A stretch of 64,000 bases of DNA from Silene conica (lineage: Eukaryota > Streptophyta > Magnoliopsida > Caryophyllales > Caryophyllaceae). Under the pieces are notes generated by a model that was not told the DNA's origin, did no database searches, and saw only the letters and a program-made list of their open reading frames with translations. The position numbers and the translations under genes are program-made. Positions 10,601 through 22,059 of the stretch are shown here, piece by piece. The DNA lies in assembly GCA_029255685.2 (NCBI GenBank), contig CM055315.2, positions 44,435,705-44,499,704 of the forward strand. The letters run 5' to 3'. The stretch's first letter is position 1. Each line of letters begins with the position of its first letter.

Positions 10601-13600
10601 GACAAAGAAAGCTGCATGGAGTTTGTAGAAGTGTCATAATAGCTAGCATGGGTTTTAAAAGAAATATATGTTAGGCAGTAGTTTTTAACTTATTTTGTGA
10701 ATCTCTTGCTTGTTCCCAAATCATTCATAAACCTCTCTTACAACTCCTCAAGTTTTTGGTTTCAAATTGGCAAAGGTTTATGGGTTTAATTTTTTTTTGG
10801 CATTGTTAAAATTATAATGACACAGAGAAGTAATTGTAAGATGTATCAAGGAGATCGAAAAAAAGGAACGTACATCGGATGTATTATCTAAGAGTATTTT
10901 TTCTAATTACCTCAAACTTTATATGTTTTTGAGCATATGTGTATTTATTCTGAGCTTATTAAAATTTATAAATTAGGTTTTAATTTTTCTTTTGTCAAAA
11001 CCATAATTTAACTAAGTTTGTATGTAATGTTTTAAAGTTTTATTGTAATTTTGTGAGTTTAATGTTTTAATAAATGAACTCAGAAACTTTATATCAATAC
11101 TCAAACTTTTTAAAACAAAACTCAAAAATATTCTTATAATGCTCACGAGCTATAAAACTGGTGAGATGAAGGAGATCACCTAGATAGAATAGTAGAGATG
11201 GATGAGGGAAAAGAGAGGAAGATGAATTGAAAAGGTGATGAGATGAAGGAGAATTTAAGTTGATTTGGGGAAAATGAAGCGAATATATACAAAAATAGAT
11301 TTGGCTTCTTCAATTTTTTTTTTGTTTTTTTAATTATTTTGATGGAGAAACAGTCAAGCAGATGGAGGAGGAAAATGAAGGCGTTGAATGACAGAGGAGG
11401 AAGATTAAGGTGATTAAGAGGTGAAACTAAGGGATATTTTGGTAAGAGTGGAAAATGATAAAAATATTTTAGAGGTAAATGAAAAATGGCTGGAAAAGTG
11501 CCAAAAAATTGTTAGGAGTTCCGGTGGTAGCAATTGGTAAGAAATACTGCATATTAGGGCGTAATTTTTTATTTATTTTGTAGTAAAAATATTTTGAATT
11601 GCATATTAGGGCGTAATTTTTATTTATTTTCTAGTAAAAATATTTTTGAATTTTTTTGACAGGTAATAGTTTGTGTAAAATTAATGTACTCAATAGAATA
11701 GGTAATTGTACCAAATTTTGTATTTCTTGAAAGAATTCCATGTTTATATAATTCCAGCTGTGTCTCACGTACTAATTCCACGGATAAGGAATAGACATGC
11801 GGCACTCGTGCCAAGACACATGACTTGGTGCGAGTAAGGCCTTCGGAACGATATCACTTGGAATGTAAAGAGGAAATAGCAAAGTACAAAAGTAGTGCAG
11901 CGGAGACATTAAATATTATTGATAACTTACAAGAGTTTGTACAATTCTATGATAATGCGGAAATAAATATTGCAATATCGAAGGGTGTGTGAATATTTCT
12001 AAGTGTGTGTATGATTTCCGGAATGTGGAAAATGATGGCCTAAGGCCTCTATTTATAGGCGGCATAAAGGGGTAGTTTATGCCCAATAGGCGTGTCTTCG
12101 TTCCCTTTGGTTGGTGCGTGGATAAGGGGGATTAGTCTTCCTTATTCCTCCTTGTGAGATGCTTCTAATGGAGCTGAATGGAACGAGAGGTTGCGACCCT
12201 CGTTCCCGAGAAATGGCGGCAAAGAGAGGGAGTGTGAAACCTTGTGTCTCCTTGCAAAATGGCGGCAATAGGGAGAGGACATGAACCCTTACTTCCCTTT
12301 GATGTTGGCGCCAAAATGGGTGTATAAGTGGGGATGTACTTGGTAATGTGAGAGGGGGAAGGGATAAGGATGAATAAGGGGGATGTATGTGGACAAGGGA
12401 CTTGGTATATGGCCCTTGATCACATCTCTTGGCATGCTCTCATCTCCTCGGCATATACGGACTTGTAGACTTCACAGTAGCTTTCCCCGCTAACCTTAAC
12501 TAAGAATGAGATGTTGTTGAGCTGCCCGGAGTTAGTATAGACCTCGTATTTGCTTGTATGCGTTATGTAAGCTACCATAAGCATCCTTAGCGCATCATGG
12601 AAGCTTGAAATGAGCGAACCGTTACATGTGGATATAATAACACTGCATTATTTAATTGAACACATAATTATATTCATGATGATTTCGGGTTCACGAAATT
12701 AATTCTGGGTCTGAGACTTGTTGTCCTGGCCCAATCTTGATCCTTATGCTATAAATGTGGCCTTAATAGTTAATCTAGTTACAAGTTTACAACTTACAAC
12801 AACCTTCAAAACCTTGATATCTGGGTTGCAATGTGGTGTCCTTATTGAGATTTAATTCCATGCTTGTATTAATAGGACAGTATCATTTTTCAGGTGTAAA
12901 TGTATGATGTTGTGGGGATAATCTCATAATAACACAGAATCTGTCTTATTTTGTATATGGTCATACCATACGGATCCTCATTTCAACTCACATATGCTGA
13001 ACACAATGTATGAACTTAGCTATGGAAGATACTGAGCTATCAATCTGTGATTCTTTACTACATCGAAACAGCTGCTTGATTTTTATTTGACCAGCAGTAT
13101 CGATACAATTGTTTAGCGCTTTTTATTAATATTGGTCTAAGGCTTCATTAGGGAATTGGTCATCACGCTGGTTATGCAGCTGATACTCCTCAAAATGCGG
13201 GGTGGTAGCCTTTAAACCTTACGAAACTTGAGTTTTAGAAGATTTCAAGTTTGAAGTGAGGACTGAGGAGTGTGCCTCTAAATGCTTTACTTTGATGCTT
13301 TCCTCCCTTATACGTCACAGCCCCTACCCAGGAATTAACCAATGATTGTGAATAGAGAAAACTTCTTGGTTTCTCTGACAATGAGCCCGTCTCTTGCATG
13401 TACTGGGAAGGTTTCCTCCATCTGATATTATCTCATTACCTACATGATAGCATAAGGCATCAATTGGATTTTGGCAGCCTTTACATTTAACTATATGATG
13501 TGCATTATTCTTAAGTTTAAATCTTGGTAGCATAAGGCATCAATTGGATTTTGGCAGCCTTTACATTTAACTATATGATGTGCATTATTCTTAAGTTTAA

Positions 13601-16600
13601 ATCTTGGTAATAATGTTTCATATTGTCATGATCTAGTACTCAGAGGAACCAGACTAGAACAGATGCTCTTCATGGGTTTGGAAAATCAGTTCAGGTATAT
13701 TGCATCAACTGTAGTTTATGTATTTACCTTTGATATCACTTCTCAGTAGCTTGCTATTAGAATGTTTAGTATGACATAATTTCCGTTATTACTAGAAAAA
13801 TCTCATCTAGCAATATCTTAACAAATAAGGGAATAATAGCATTTGTGTAAAACGAGTTTCTCATTTTGTCAACACTATCTCAGCCTCTCAGGATTATATG
13901 TTACAGGGGTAAGGGGTTATGCTGAGTTCTTTCATTTTTTTTTTTGGTAACGAGAAGCGGGCTTTCATTTAATGTAGTTATATACTTAAATTTAAAATGT
14001 CCATAGTCTTGGCTCTTGACGACTATGTCTTGAAAATTAGGCTGATTGAATATCTTTTGCACACAGAAGAATGCTGTTAATAAGTATTTTGTTTTAGAAT
14101 CAAAAGTGATGCATTCTTATGCTTTTCCCGTTCATTAAGCCTCCTAACTTACTCGAGGTTAACAAGTTCAGACTCATTTTTATCCCTTAGTTTTCAAATT
14201 CTCATCGACGAAATAAAGAGCCTATAAAGGGAGTTGTCAAAGATCACCTATCCTGCATTGCTAGAGGAACTAGAGGACTATATACCTGTAGTATTTGGAG
14301 TTGCACATCCAATAGGCTTATATAAGTAACACAGTGCTGCAGTATGAGGCCTTGAATATTTGAGGAAGTACCATCAACACCAATTGGCTTTTTTAACCTT
14401 TACTATCACACTAGCATTCGACTTTTCTGGGAGTTTGCACATTCTTTTTATCAGAATTTAGCTGACAGGTGGCAAATGTTGCAATGGCATTTGGGTGAGC
14501 TAGAATTGCTTCACACGTTCGAATTCATCCTTTTGATTGTAAACATGAACAATCTTTTTTAGAGGACCCAAATCTAATTTATAATACCCATACTTTATAC
14601 TACATAAGTATACCTTTCTCTTTTACTGTTTTGAAGCTCATCCTGGATATTGTGCATGTCTTTGTTCCTGGTGCTAATCTTCGTAGGCAATCAAAGTATT
14701 TCTGAATAATGATTCCTAAGATATGTTTGAGCAGTGTTAACTTGTTACTTGAATATGGTTTAGAATTACTGAAAGCTCACTTGTTTGTGGTGTTAGGACT
14801 TAGGAGGTATCCCACACAATGAAAGCTCGCTTGTTTGAGCTTGTACTTTTGCGAGTGAATTGCTTGCTCATACTGATTTGAGAAACTAAATCTTTGCTCT
14901 ATCTATTCAGCCAATTCCAAGAACGACTTTGCAAACTTCCAATGCTCAAAGGAATTCTAAATATGAAAGCATTTATTGTGTGGGTAAATCTCGTGGCGTA
15001 ACTTCTGGCAGAAGGGTTAAGATGGCCACATCTTCTGTTCCTGAAACTGTTAAGCCCTTAATTGCTCAGGCATTAGTAATCCAAGGAGCAAATCCCGTTG
15101 AAGGCAGTGACGACTTCAAGCCCCATGCGTTGGACACGACGTCTATTAAAAAATCCACTCGTAGGAAATCTTATTCATCTGAGTTAATATCTAGATCAAA
15201 GGTAAGATTATCTTTTGGTATTCATTTTCCTGTATTTCCTTATAATCTAAGAAGTGGGAGGCATGATATAGTTATGGTGCAGTACATCGAAGCTGTGAAA
15301 GAAGAAAATTTGCCTAATATTGATGACGAGGATAATCCCCTGGAAGTAGCAGAATATGTTGATGACATATATCAATATTATTGGATAGTAGAGGTAACAG
15401 CATATTCTGTTTAACTTTATCGGTTTCCAATGGACCTTCAGTGGCTTATATATGTTCGAAATCTGGAATAGCTTATTATACAATATGGAATGAGAATGGC
15501 TGATATGGTTTATTTGTTTGAAATTTGGAATGGCTGTTATGGTTTATTTGTTTGAAATTTGGAATGGCTGTTATGGTTTATATGTTTGAGATTTGGAATG
15601 TCTTGCTATACGTTCAATGCTAGGTCTGATTCAGTTTGCAGTTCAGATTATCGATGTAAGCAAGCGTCAATAGTTATGTAGCATGTTCCTTGTTGGGTTT
15701 AAGTTTATTTCAATAGAATAGCTTAGGTAATGAACGTCTACCTTCCTTCAGAGGTCATAATAATGTTTCAATTTGTGGTCAAAACTTATCATATCACATG
15801 ATTCTAGGCCTAAGAAAATTAAGCTTATCCCAGTGATCAGCTACTGCTGCCAAGGCAAAGAAATAGATTGGCACAACACATTTATTTCTTTCATGTATAT
15901 CTATTGTCCTACCCTCTCTATTACTGTTATCTCGGTTAGGTAAATTACCTACGACCATCACTTGAATAGGGCCTTTTGAGTATTGACTTGTTTTTGTAAA
16001 ATCTGATGTAAAAGGGCAAGTTTATATGGCTATATGAGTGGTTGATTGCGCCCTTTCTGTTTGAAAATGAGGCAGTTAATAATTAAATACTTCATGTGTT
16101 TTCTCCAAACTCCCAACGAAAAGTTTACGTGTGCTTACGATTTTTTATTTTTTATTATTTTTCAAATGAAGTAAATAGATACTGGTTAGTTGCCTCTGGA
16201 TAAGCTATGGGCTTCCTGTTAGAGAAAATTATTGCTGAAATACTGTACTGCTAATCAGCTATTAATGGGAACGCAAGAGACTTGGCTTAGCTCTCTTACT
16301 GTCAACCTGTATTAGTGTGCGTGCCTAGTACAAAAGCTTAATGTTCCAATAATTTTATGAGATTTTGGCTTTACAGAGCCTTGATCAAAGCAAGCTTTAT
16401 TTTTTTGATTGTATAGACAGCAAAATAAACTGATTTCCAAAAATATCATGATAATACACAGTTTCATTAGAACATGACGATGTATTTATGACAGTTCCAA
16501 CTAATTAAGTAATTCTGTAGATGAAGGGTTAGTTTTTTTCACCTTCGTTCAGTAATAGCTATACAACCCTGCACCTCACCTTTTGTCGATGAAACAAAAA

Positions 16601-18831
16601 AAACTGTGTATTAATTCAATTTTGCCTTCCATTTTTTTGTTTCACTCCACTTACGTTTTTTTTTTCTTTTCTTTCTTTTTTCTCTTGCTGAGATGAGAGT
16701 TCACTCATGACGGTTCCAAAGGATGATTCATGTCAGCCGACCCCAAAACTTTTTGGGACTAGGGCTCTGATGTTGTTGTTGTTGTTGTATTAATACAATT
16801 TTGCATTTCTTTGGATCAAGACATGCCATTTAAGTGGTGATCAAGTACTCATCCCCGTTTCTTAATTACGTCTTTAAATTCAATGGAATTCCATCCATCT
16901 ACATAATTTCATACATCCTCGTTTATATTGCCTAGGCAGTAGGCAGGAGCCTCATGCTATTGTTTTCATGATGCCTAGTTCCCTAAGTTACTGAGACTTC
17001 CTCTGTAATATTGCCTGAGATATCATGGTGTCAGATCTACTGTAGTCTATTTCTATGCATGTCATGCCATTCTAGCTAATTATCAACTGCAACAATGCTG
17101 CAGACACAGAGCAAATCCCTGGAAAATTACATGATTCAAACAGACATTACACCTCAGATGCGTAGCATATTGATTAATTGGCTTGTGGAGGTAAATAAAA
17201 ACATTGTTATGAAGTATCTATTCTCTATATCCCATATTCCCATTTATGTAGTCCCTGTTTGATTTTGATGGTCAAACAACATTGACTTTGACAAATATCT
17301 TCTCACAATGCAAGTCGATAACTGCAACCTTTTTTAAATGAAATAATGTAAATAGTTGTGTAGATAACCATTAAAGCAAAAATGGAACAATATGTTTGGG
17401 ATGGACGTATTATTTACTTCTTTTAATTTGTGCTTTAACTCCTTGATGCAATGGTTTTTACAGGTACACTACAAATTCGATCTGATGGCAGAAACACTTT
17501 ACCTTGCAGTAGCTTTGCTGGACAGATATCTCTCGGTTGTTTCAATCACAAAAAGAGAACTGCAGTTGGTTGGTCTTACTTCTCTTTTGCTTGCGTCGAA
17601 GTACGAGGATTTTTGGCATCCAAGGGTATTAATCTCAGTGTTGTCTGTGTTTACATGTATAGATTTAGACCTGTCATCTTATTGCTTAGTTGTCTGGATG
17701 TAGGTCAAAGATTTGATCAGTATCTCAGCAGAATCATACACGAGAATGCAATTTCTTGAAATGGTATGTGACGTCAGTAGGTAGGTAAGCTAGGCATTTA
17801 GAATGTGTGCCAACTGACTTGTGAAGCTGCATGAAAATTCACTTTGAGACTTTGAGTGCATGGCACTTATAATCACATGTGTAACTATTGCCACTTGACT
17901 TTTGTACTCTATCAAGTATCAGCCTAATGTTGCCTGACTCTTCATGAACCTGTGTCCGATACTTGAATATCTGACAGGAGTATGACATTTAAGACGCTTC
18001 ATTTCAAAACCAGAAACGTAGAAATTTCACATAAAGTAGCAGTCGAACACTTGGACATACATCCCTGAACCCTGTCGGATACTTTTGATTGAGCTGAGTA
18101 ACAGCTTTCTACGAAAGCAGCAGAATGTGAAATTCTATTTCTACTAAGAGATGTTTTAACAGATTCTCGTTCCATAAACTCCCACCTTCGTTGAATCATT
18201 TTTTTTGAGGGCATTGAATCATTTATTCTTGGCGATTGGTAATTGCAGGAAAAAGACATCCTCAAGAAGCTAAAATTTCGGATGAATTTACCTACACCTT
18301 ATGTGTTCATGCTGAGATTTCTCAAGGCTTCTCAGACAGAAAAGAAGGTTTCGTTTGTTACAGATTTTCTTCCTTATTTCTAATTTCTAATACAGTTTAT
18401 CACCTTGCTTACACCACTAGTGGTTTTGGTTTTAGCTTGAACATCTGGCCTTCTACCTTATCGAGTTGTGCTTGATTGACTATGAAGTCCTAAAGTTCAG
18501 ACCTTCACTACTATGTGCTTCAGCCGTGTACGTCGCCCGTTGTACTCTACACAAGTCTCCAGCATGGACCTCCTTGCTCGAAAAACATGCACATTACAAC
18601 AAAATACAAATCAGGCACGGCTTCTAAACCCGGCACCAATTTTGCTCATGAACTAATTGAATTTTTGTTACGTCTTTTAATCTTCCTCTTTTGTTCAGGG
18701 AATGTGCGCAGAAGATACTGAGTATTCACAAAGCTGCGAGTTCATGTCTCTTAAAGGTCACTCATGATAAGTATAAGCGACCTGAATTCAATGGGGTTAC
18801 ATCTATCAAACCATTAGTCTGTCTTCCTTGA
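4698..18831 (+). CDS. CYCB3-1: G2/mitotic-specific cyclin, B3 type (21 coding exons)
   Basis: Exons: 4698-4712, 4790-4820, 4894-4975, 6215-6266, 6369-6423, 6505-6592, 7256-7313, 9416-9470, 9569-9641, 9781-9835, 9975-10023, 10123-10204, 13637-13694, 14911-15201, 15283-15393, 17104-17190, 17464-17625, 17704-17763, 18249-18347, 18436-18614, 18699-18831. They total 1875 nt, phases agree at every junction, and the product is 624 aa. The long basic N-terminal half contains RKALADVSN (85-93), a destruction box RxxLxxxxN for APC/C-driven proteolysis. The acidic IDDEDNPLEVAEYVDDIY leads into the N-terminal cyclin fold (about 370-503), with MRSILINWLVE (404-414), LYLAVALLDRYLS and LLLASKYEDFWHP. The C-terminal fold runs to about 620. 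Established role: the regulatory partner of a cyclin-dependent kinase in mitosis or meiosis, acting in nucleus and cytoplasm. The B3 rather than B1/B2 assignment rests on the long N-terminus, the KLGRKALADVSNI block and the tail. All introns look GT-AG except the last, which appears GC-AG. The start ATG opens the only frame joining exons 1-3. The gene looks intact. Confidence 0.93.
5548..5809. mobile_element. Stowaway MITE in cyclin intron 3
   Basis: It begins CTCCCTCCCATCCAAACC and ends in the inverted complement GGTTTGGATGAGAGGGAG, flanked by TA on both sides (5546-5547 and 5810-5811). CTCCCTCC ends with a TA target duplication are diagnostic of Stowaway (Tc1/mariner) MITEs. 262 bp, non-coding. 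Confidence 0.85.
7314..9415 (+). other. Cyclin intron 7, no other feature
   Basis: A 2.1-kb intron between exons 7 and 8, with GT donor at 7314 and AG acceptor at 9415. No transposon ends or RNA gene were recognised; it is plain AT-rich sequence. Confidence 0.7.
10380..10469. mobile_element. Short Stowaway-like MITE in cyclin intron 12
   Basis: The left end CCCCTCCTATTCAGCCT and the right end AGGCTGAATAGGAGGGAG are inverted repeats. TA follows the right end (10470-10471), while the left flank has drifted. About 90 bp, mostly terminal repeat. Confidence 0.7.
11549..11652. repeat. 52-bp tandem duplication
   Basis: The word 'gcatattagggcgtaatttt' starts at 11549 and again at 11601, with the following 'tatttattttstagtaaaaa' also repeated. 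It lies within cyclin intron 12. Confidence 0.8.
11650..12700 (-). mobile_element. Possible solo LTR or LTR-like insertion in intron 12
   Basis: This segment is more GC-rich than the flanking intron. On the minus strand it holds a good TATA box with a GC-rich follow-on, CCTATAAATAGAGGC (about 12047-12061), typical of plant LTR promoters. No paired LTR, primer-binding site or target duplication was identified, so both limits and the class are uncertain. Confidence 0.3.
13448..13607. repeat. Tandem duplication, 80-bp unit, in cyclin intron 12
   Basis: The unit beginning 'tagcataaggcatcaattgg' at 13448 is repeated from 13528 with essentially no change, so the duplication looks recent. It ends 30 bp before exon 13 and does not touch the acceptor site. 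Confidence 0.9.
15496..15600. repeat. 36-bp minisatellite, about three copies
   Basis: 'ggctgttatggtttatttgt' followed by 'ttgaaatttggaat' repeats about three times with a few substitutions. A more diverged relative precedes it at about 15440. Confidence 0.75.
16718..16788 (+). mobile_element. SINE 3' fragment (Au-like)
   Basis: The sequence around 'cagccgaccccaaaactttt' and 'tgggactagggctctgatg', ending in a GTT repeat, matches the 3' end pattern of the plant Au SINE family as I recall it (conserved body followed by (GTT)n). The tRNA-like head was not found, so this is a fragment at best. Confidence 0.5.
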
Positions 18832-19218
18832 TAGCGTCTCCATAGCTCCTGTAGTTTTTTTAGGGTCGCCGCAGGTCTGTTATATGTCCGGATAGTACGC
18901 GTATACTCTTAATGTGCCCGAGAATGTATTATACAGAATGTTAAATTGTATCTACTGATGTACTTTCAAATTTCTGACTTTGCTAAGATGTATAGATGAG
19001 AATGCTAGCCCCCTGCAGATGCCATTTTCATAGGTCCTCAAATGTGATATGGAGCGCACTGTTACCCATTTAGGTTATCCACTTTATGATTAACAAAATT
19101 TGTAAAACCCTATAGAGTGACCTTTAAGAGACATGTACAATTGAATTTGTTTGAAAATAAAAAAATTATCGTTTTATATTGGATATTAACTTATTTGTTA
19201 AAATTGTGGAATTTTGTT
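18832..19218 (+). other. Cyclin 3' UTR and short intergenic stretch
   Basis: Downstream of the stop codon the sequence is AT-rich without a coding frame. AATGTATTATACAGAATGTT near 18920 could act as a plant-type poly(A) signal, but no single site stands out. It ends at the LINE tail. Confidence 0.4.
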
Positions 19219-20690
19219 TTATTTTATTTTTTTTTTTTTTTTTTGGAACCCGCACTTAGAAGTTTACATAGATATAGCCAAACTGGCCTGATTATGCGCT
19301 AACCTATTTAAAGTTCTTGGAATAAAACTAATAGTGGCACAATGAAAGAAAACCAAATTTTTCCTTGCTTCTGTAATCTGATTCGCCACTTGAATGTGTA
19401 CTTTCCAATCCAGCAAATTGAAGAACTGCACTCAGACAGTCAGAGAGGACGTTAATATGTCTTATGTTGTTTCTTCTTGCCCATTCAAAAGCCCATATAA
19501 TCCCCATAACCTCCGCCTGAAGAGCCGAGATTGCAAGACATTTTCTCCCTCCCTGCAGAATAACCTCTCCCTTCTCATCAAAAACCACCCAACCTAACCC
19601 TGCCTCTAACGATCTAGACCAGCTTGCATCCACTTTAATCCGCTTACCCAGACACCCCCCACCACACCCAACCATATCCCATGGTATCGAATTACGAATT
19701 GCCTCTCTATCATCCTCCCCATCCCCTAGTGTTTCTTTCTTATCTGAAGACTTATGTTGTTCCCCGCCCCTGACCATATGTTCCCTCCTAGCCTTACTTG
19801 CTACCTCCACCATATTTTCATAGCCTCTAAAGAACACACTTGGCTCGAACGACACTCCTTTAAATAGAATATTATTCCGAAGCAACCAAATGCTACGAAG
19901 CATGGCAATAAACCTGATGATGTCATTCTCACAATCTGGTCTAGACCCCAAATAGGAAATCCACTCGACCAACCAATCCCCCAGGCTCATATCCATCATT
20001 TGCCCTGATCTAATACCTAGCCACGATGCCCCCCATAACCTACAAGCCATCGGACAATCCCTCAAGATATGTTCCACAGTTTCCAAAGCCCTTTCCCCCA
20101 TTTCCTTGCATAGACCACACAAATAATCTTCCTCAACAAGAAGACCCCTCTTTTGAAATTCATAACCTACCGGTAAAGTGTTAGTGATCAGTTTCCATAC
20201 AAACACCTTCCACGCCTGTGGTATCGGCAACCTCCACAATTTCCCTTTACAAAATTTTTTCCCTTTCTCAGAAATGCGCTCCCTGTCCATCCTTGATCGA
20301 TGCTTCTCCATATATTCCTGAAAAAGCACACCATAGCAGCTTTTAACGGTAAATTTCCCGTTATTTGTAAAGGGCCAAACCACTTTATCTCCATTATCCT
20401 CACTCCCTAATTCAATCGTTAAAATCTTATCCACCATCCTATCATCAAACAAATAACGAAGTTTATATTCATCCCAATTTCCTTCTTCAGTGACTAAATC
20501 ACGAATCGAAACATCCTTCAAATCCCAGAACTCACTACCTAGCAGGCTTGACTTAGGTTCCGGATTCTGCCCATACACCCATTTTGACGTCCATACATTC
20601 AAGTTCGACCTTAACTCAGGATTCCATCCTAAGCCATCCTTAATAGCATGAAAACCGTAAATAATACTCCTCCTACCCTTATCTTAGAAT
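19219..20690 (-). mobile_element. 5'-truncated L1-type LINE
   Basis: A minus-strand element whose 3' end is a poly(A) tail, seen on the plus strand as a T run at 19226-19243. Only the 3' part of ORF2 is present; the reverse transcriptase itself is lost, as usual for 5'-truncated LINE copies. No clean target-site duplication was found. The 5' end abuts a piece of Athila LTR at about 20700. Confidence 0.85.
19328..20687 (-). CDS. LINE ORF2 C-terminal part: zinc-binding region and RNase H
   Basis: The frame enters from the truncated end as GRRSIIYGFHAIKDGLGWNP, a typical start of the region after plant L1 reverse transcriptase; the first ATG is at 20602 but is internal. It contains the zf-RVT region (KLWRLPIPQAWKVFVWKL, then CGLC and ETVEHILRDCP). 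Near the C-terminus it has an RNase H fold with catalytic-type acids in KVDASW, ALQAE and VLSDCLSAV. In a full element this would be the end of the polyprotein that reverse-transcribes LINE RNA at the target site. The copy lacks the endonuclease and RT, so it cannot act alone; it is a transposon relic, not a host gene. Confidence 0.88.
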
Positions 20691-20699
20691 TATTAGTAT

Positions 20700-21518
20700 C
20701 CGGTTTAAGTTAGAATCCCAAGCCTTTATTGTTAATGCATGTTTAGATTGATGTTCGTTATGATCTCCATGTTTACTTCTGTTTTTATTATTGTTTCAAT
20801 AGTCATGAGTAGCTAAATTTGCATGTTAGGATGTAGGGAGTAAATATGCATCGATAGTGTAATTTCTGAAATCCATCCGTTGCAGGCAGGAGGTCGGCCG
20901 ACCGGGGTAGCTGGTCGGTCGACCAACTCGCGTTCGTATTCTGTTTCGTTTTAATTTGTAGACTATAATAACCTACAATGAGACTGAAAGGAGACTTGTA
21001 GGATGTTAGTAATGACCTACCCAAGATTGAGAGATACGGGAAGGGCATTGGTTTACACCTTAAGACGGCTAGGTTACTTAAGACTGAAAGGTATGTGACC
21101 TAGAATTTAGGAATGACCGGTATTGTTGACACCCAATAATTGTGAGACCTAGGAACTAATAGCATAGGCCAAAAGGAGCTATTAGGTAGCATAGACCTAA
21201 AGGATATGTTACACCCCTTACGCGACTGCAATAAATGTTGACTTAGGATTTATACTATCTTAGCTATTTATTACCCAAACATCCTAGCATCTCTTTTACT
21301 ATAGTTTTATTCTCATCTTTATTAACTTGTTTTATTTTTATATTTGTTTCTAGACTTAGTAACAATTAATCAAACCCCCAAAATTGTTACCCTGAAACAT
21401 TGACATCAAACAATAAACGTTCCCCACCTCTCTGTGGTTCGACTCTGACTTTCACTAGCTATAGTCAAAGCTAGGAAATTATAAATCTTATCTTTGGTGC
21501 CCTCAACGACGGGCATCA
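20700..21518 (+). mobile_element. 3' part of an Athila LTR, plus strand
   Basis: The sequence aligns throughout, in opposite orientation, with the LTRs of the Athila-2 element (28585-30164). It ends exactly at the LTR terminus '...cctcaacgacgggcatca'. The 5' half is missing, next to the truncated LINE. It carries one 12-9-12 unit where the Athila-2 LTR has two. Confidence 0.8.
20892..20924. repeat. 12-9-12 palindrome unit (Athila LTR piece)
   Basis: GGTCGGCCGACC, spacer GGGGTAGCT, GGTCGGTCGACC. It lies at the same LTR site as the units at 29180 and 35795, whose spacer (read on this strand) is GGGCTAGCT. Confidence 0.95.
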
Positions 21519-22059
21519 TAAACAACATGAGAAGAGTAAGATAAACGCTCACAAACCCGTTGCACTGCAAGGTAAGAAACACGATGCTGGTGACGGTTGT
21601 TTTTGTTGCATTTTACTCCGTTTATCCTCTCTAATCTACACGGTGGTTTGGGTGGTGTTTGATGTGGGGATGTGGAGGCAGATGAGGTGTATGCGATAAG
21701 AGTAGCAGTAGGGTTTAGACGAGGTGATGGAGGCTGTCTATGAGGGGGTGATTAGGGTTTGACGATTAGTAGGGTGTTTTAATTAGTTGTTAGGCTTGTC
21801 GATGGTATAGCTTGTGACCCAATTCTAATTCACGTAACCCAGCCTATATATGAAGGTCCAACACACATTCCAAGAATTATACCACCCATATCCCGTTCTC
21901 GACTTAATTACTGACGGGCACATCGACTTATGTAATTATAATATAAATTAGTAACTACGCATCGAATAACAAACCATCATACTTGGTCTTGAAATATAAT
22001 ATAAAACCACTCAGTAAAATGAATTATGAAAATACGGGTTATTACAGTCTTCCCCCCTT

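Larger units (their letters stand above)
10205..13636 (+). other. Cyclin intron 12, 3.4 kb, with several insertions
   Basis: The longest intron of the gene. It holds a (TA)n run near 10243, a small Stowaway-like MITE (10380-10469), a 52-bp tandem duplication near 11549, an LTR-like segment (about 11650-12700), and an 80-bp tandem duplication (13448-13607). Confidence 0.75.
15394..17103 (+). other. Cyclin intron 15
   Basis: A 1.7-kb intron in the region encoding the N-terminal cyclin fold. It holds a 36-bp minisatellite (15496-15600) and a SINE 3' fragment (about 16718-16788); the rest is AT-rich with nothing recognised. Confidence 0.7.

Noticed and set aside
16741-16790. GTT repeat as a plain microsatellite
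   Set aside because: The preceding conserved block makes a SINE 3' end the better explanation, though only a fragment remains.
19328-20602. Large minus-strand frame as a host RNase H-like gene
   Set aside because: It has the plant LINE order (zinc-binding region then RNase H), a poly(A) tail on the same strand and an open 5' truncation.
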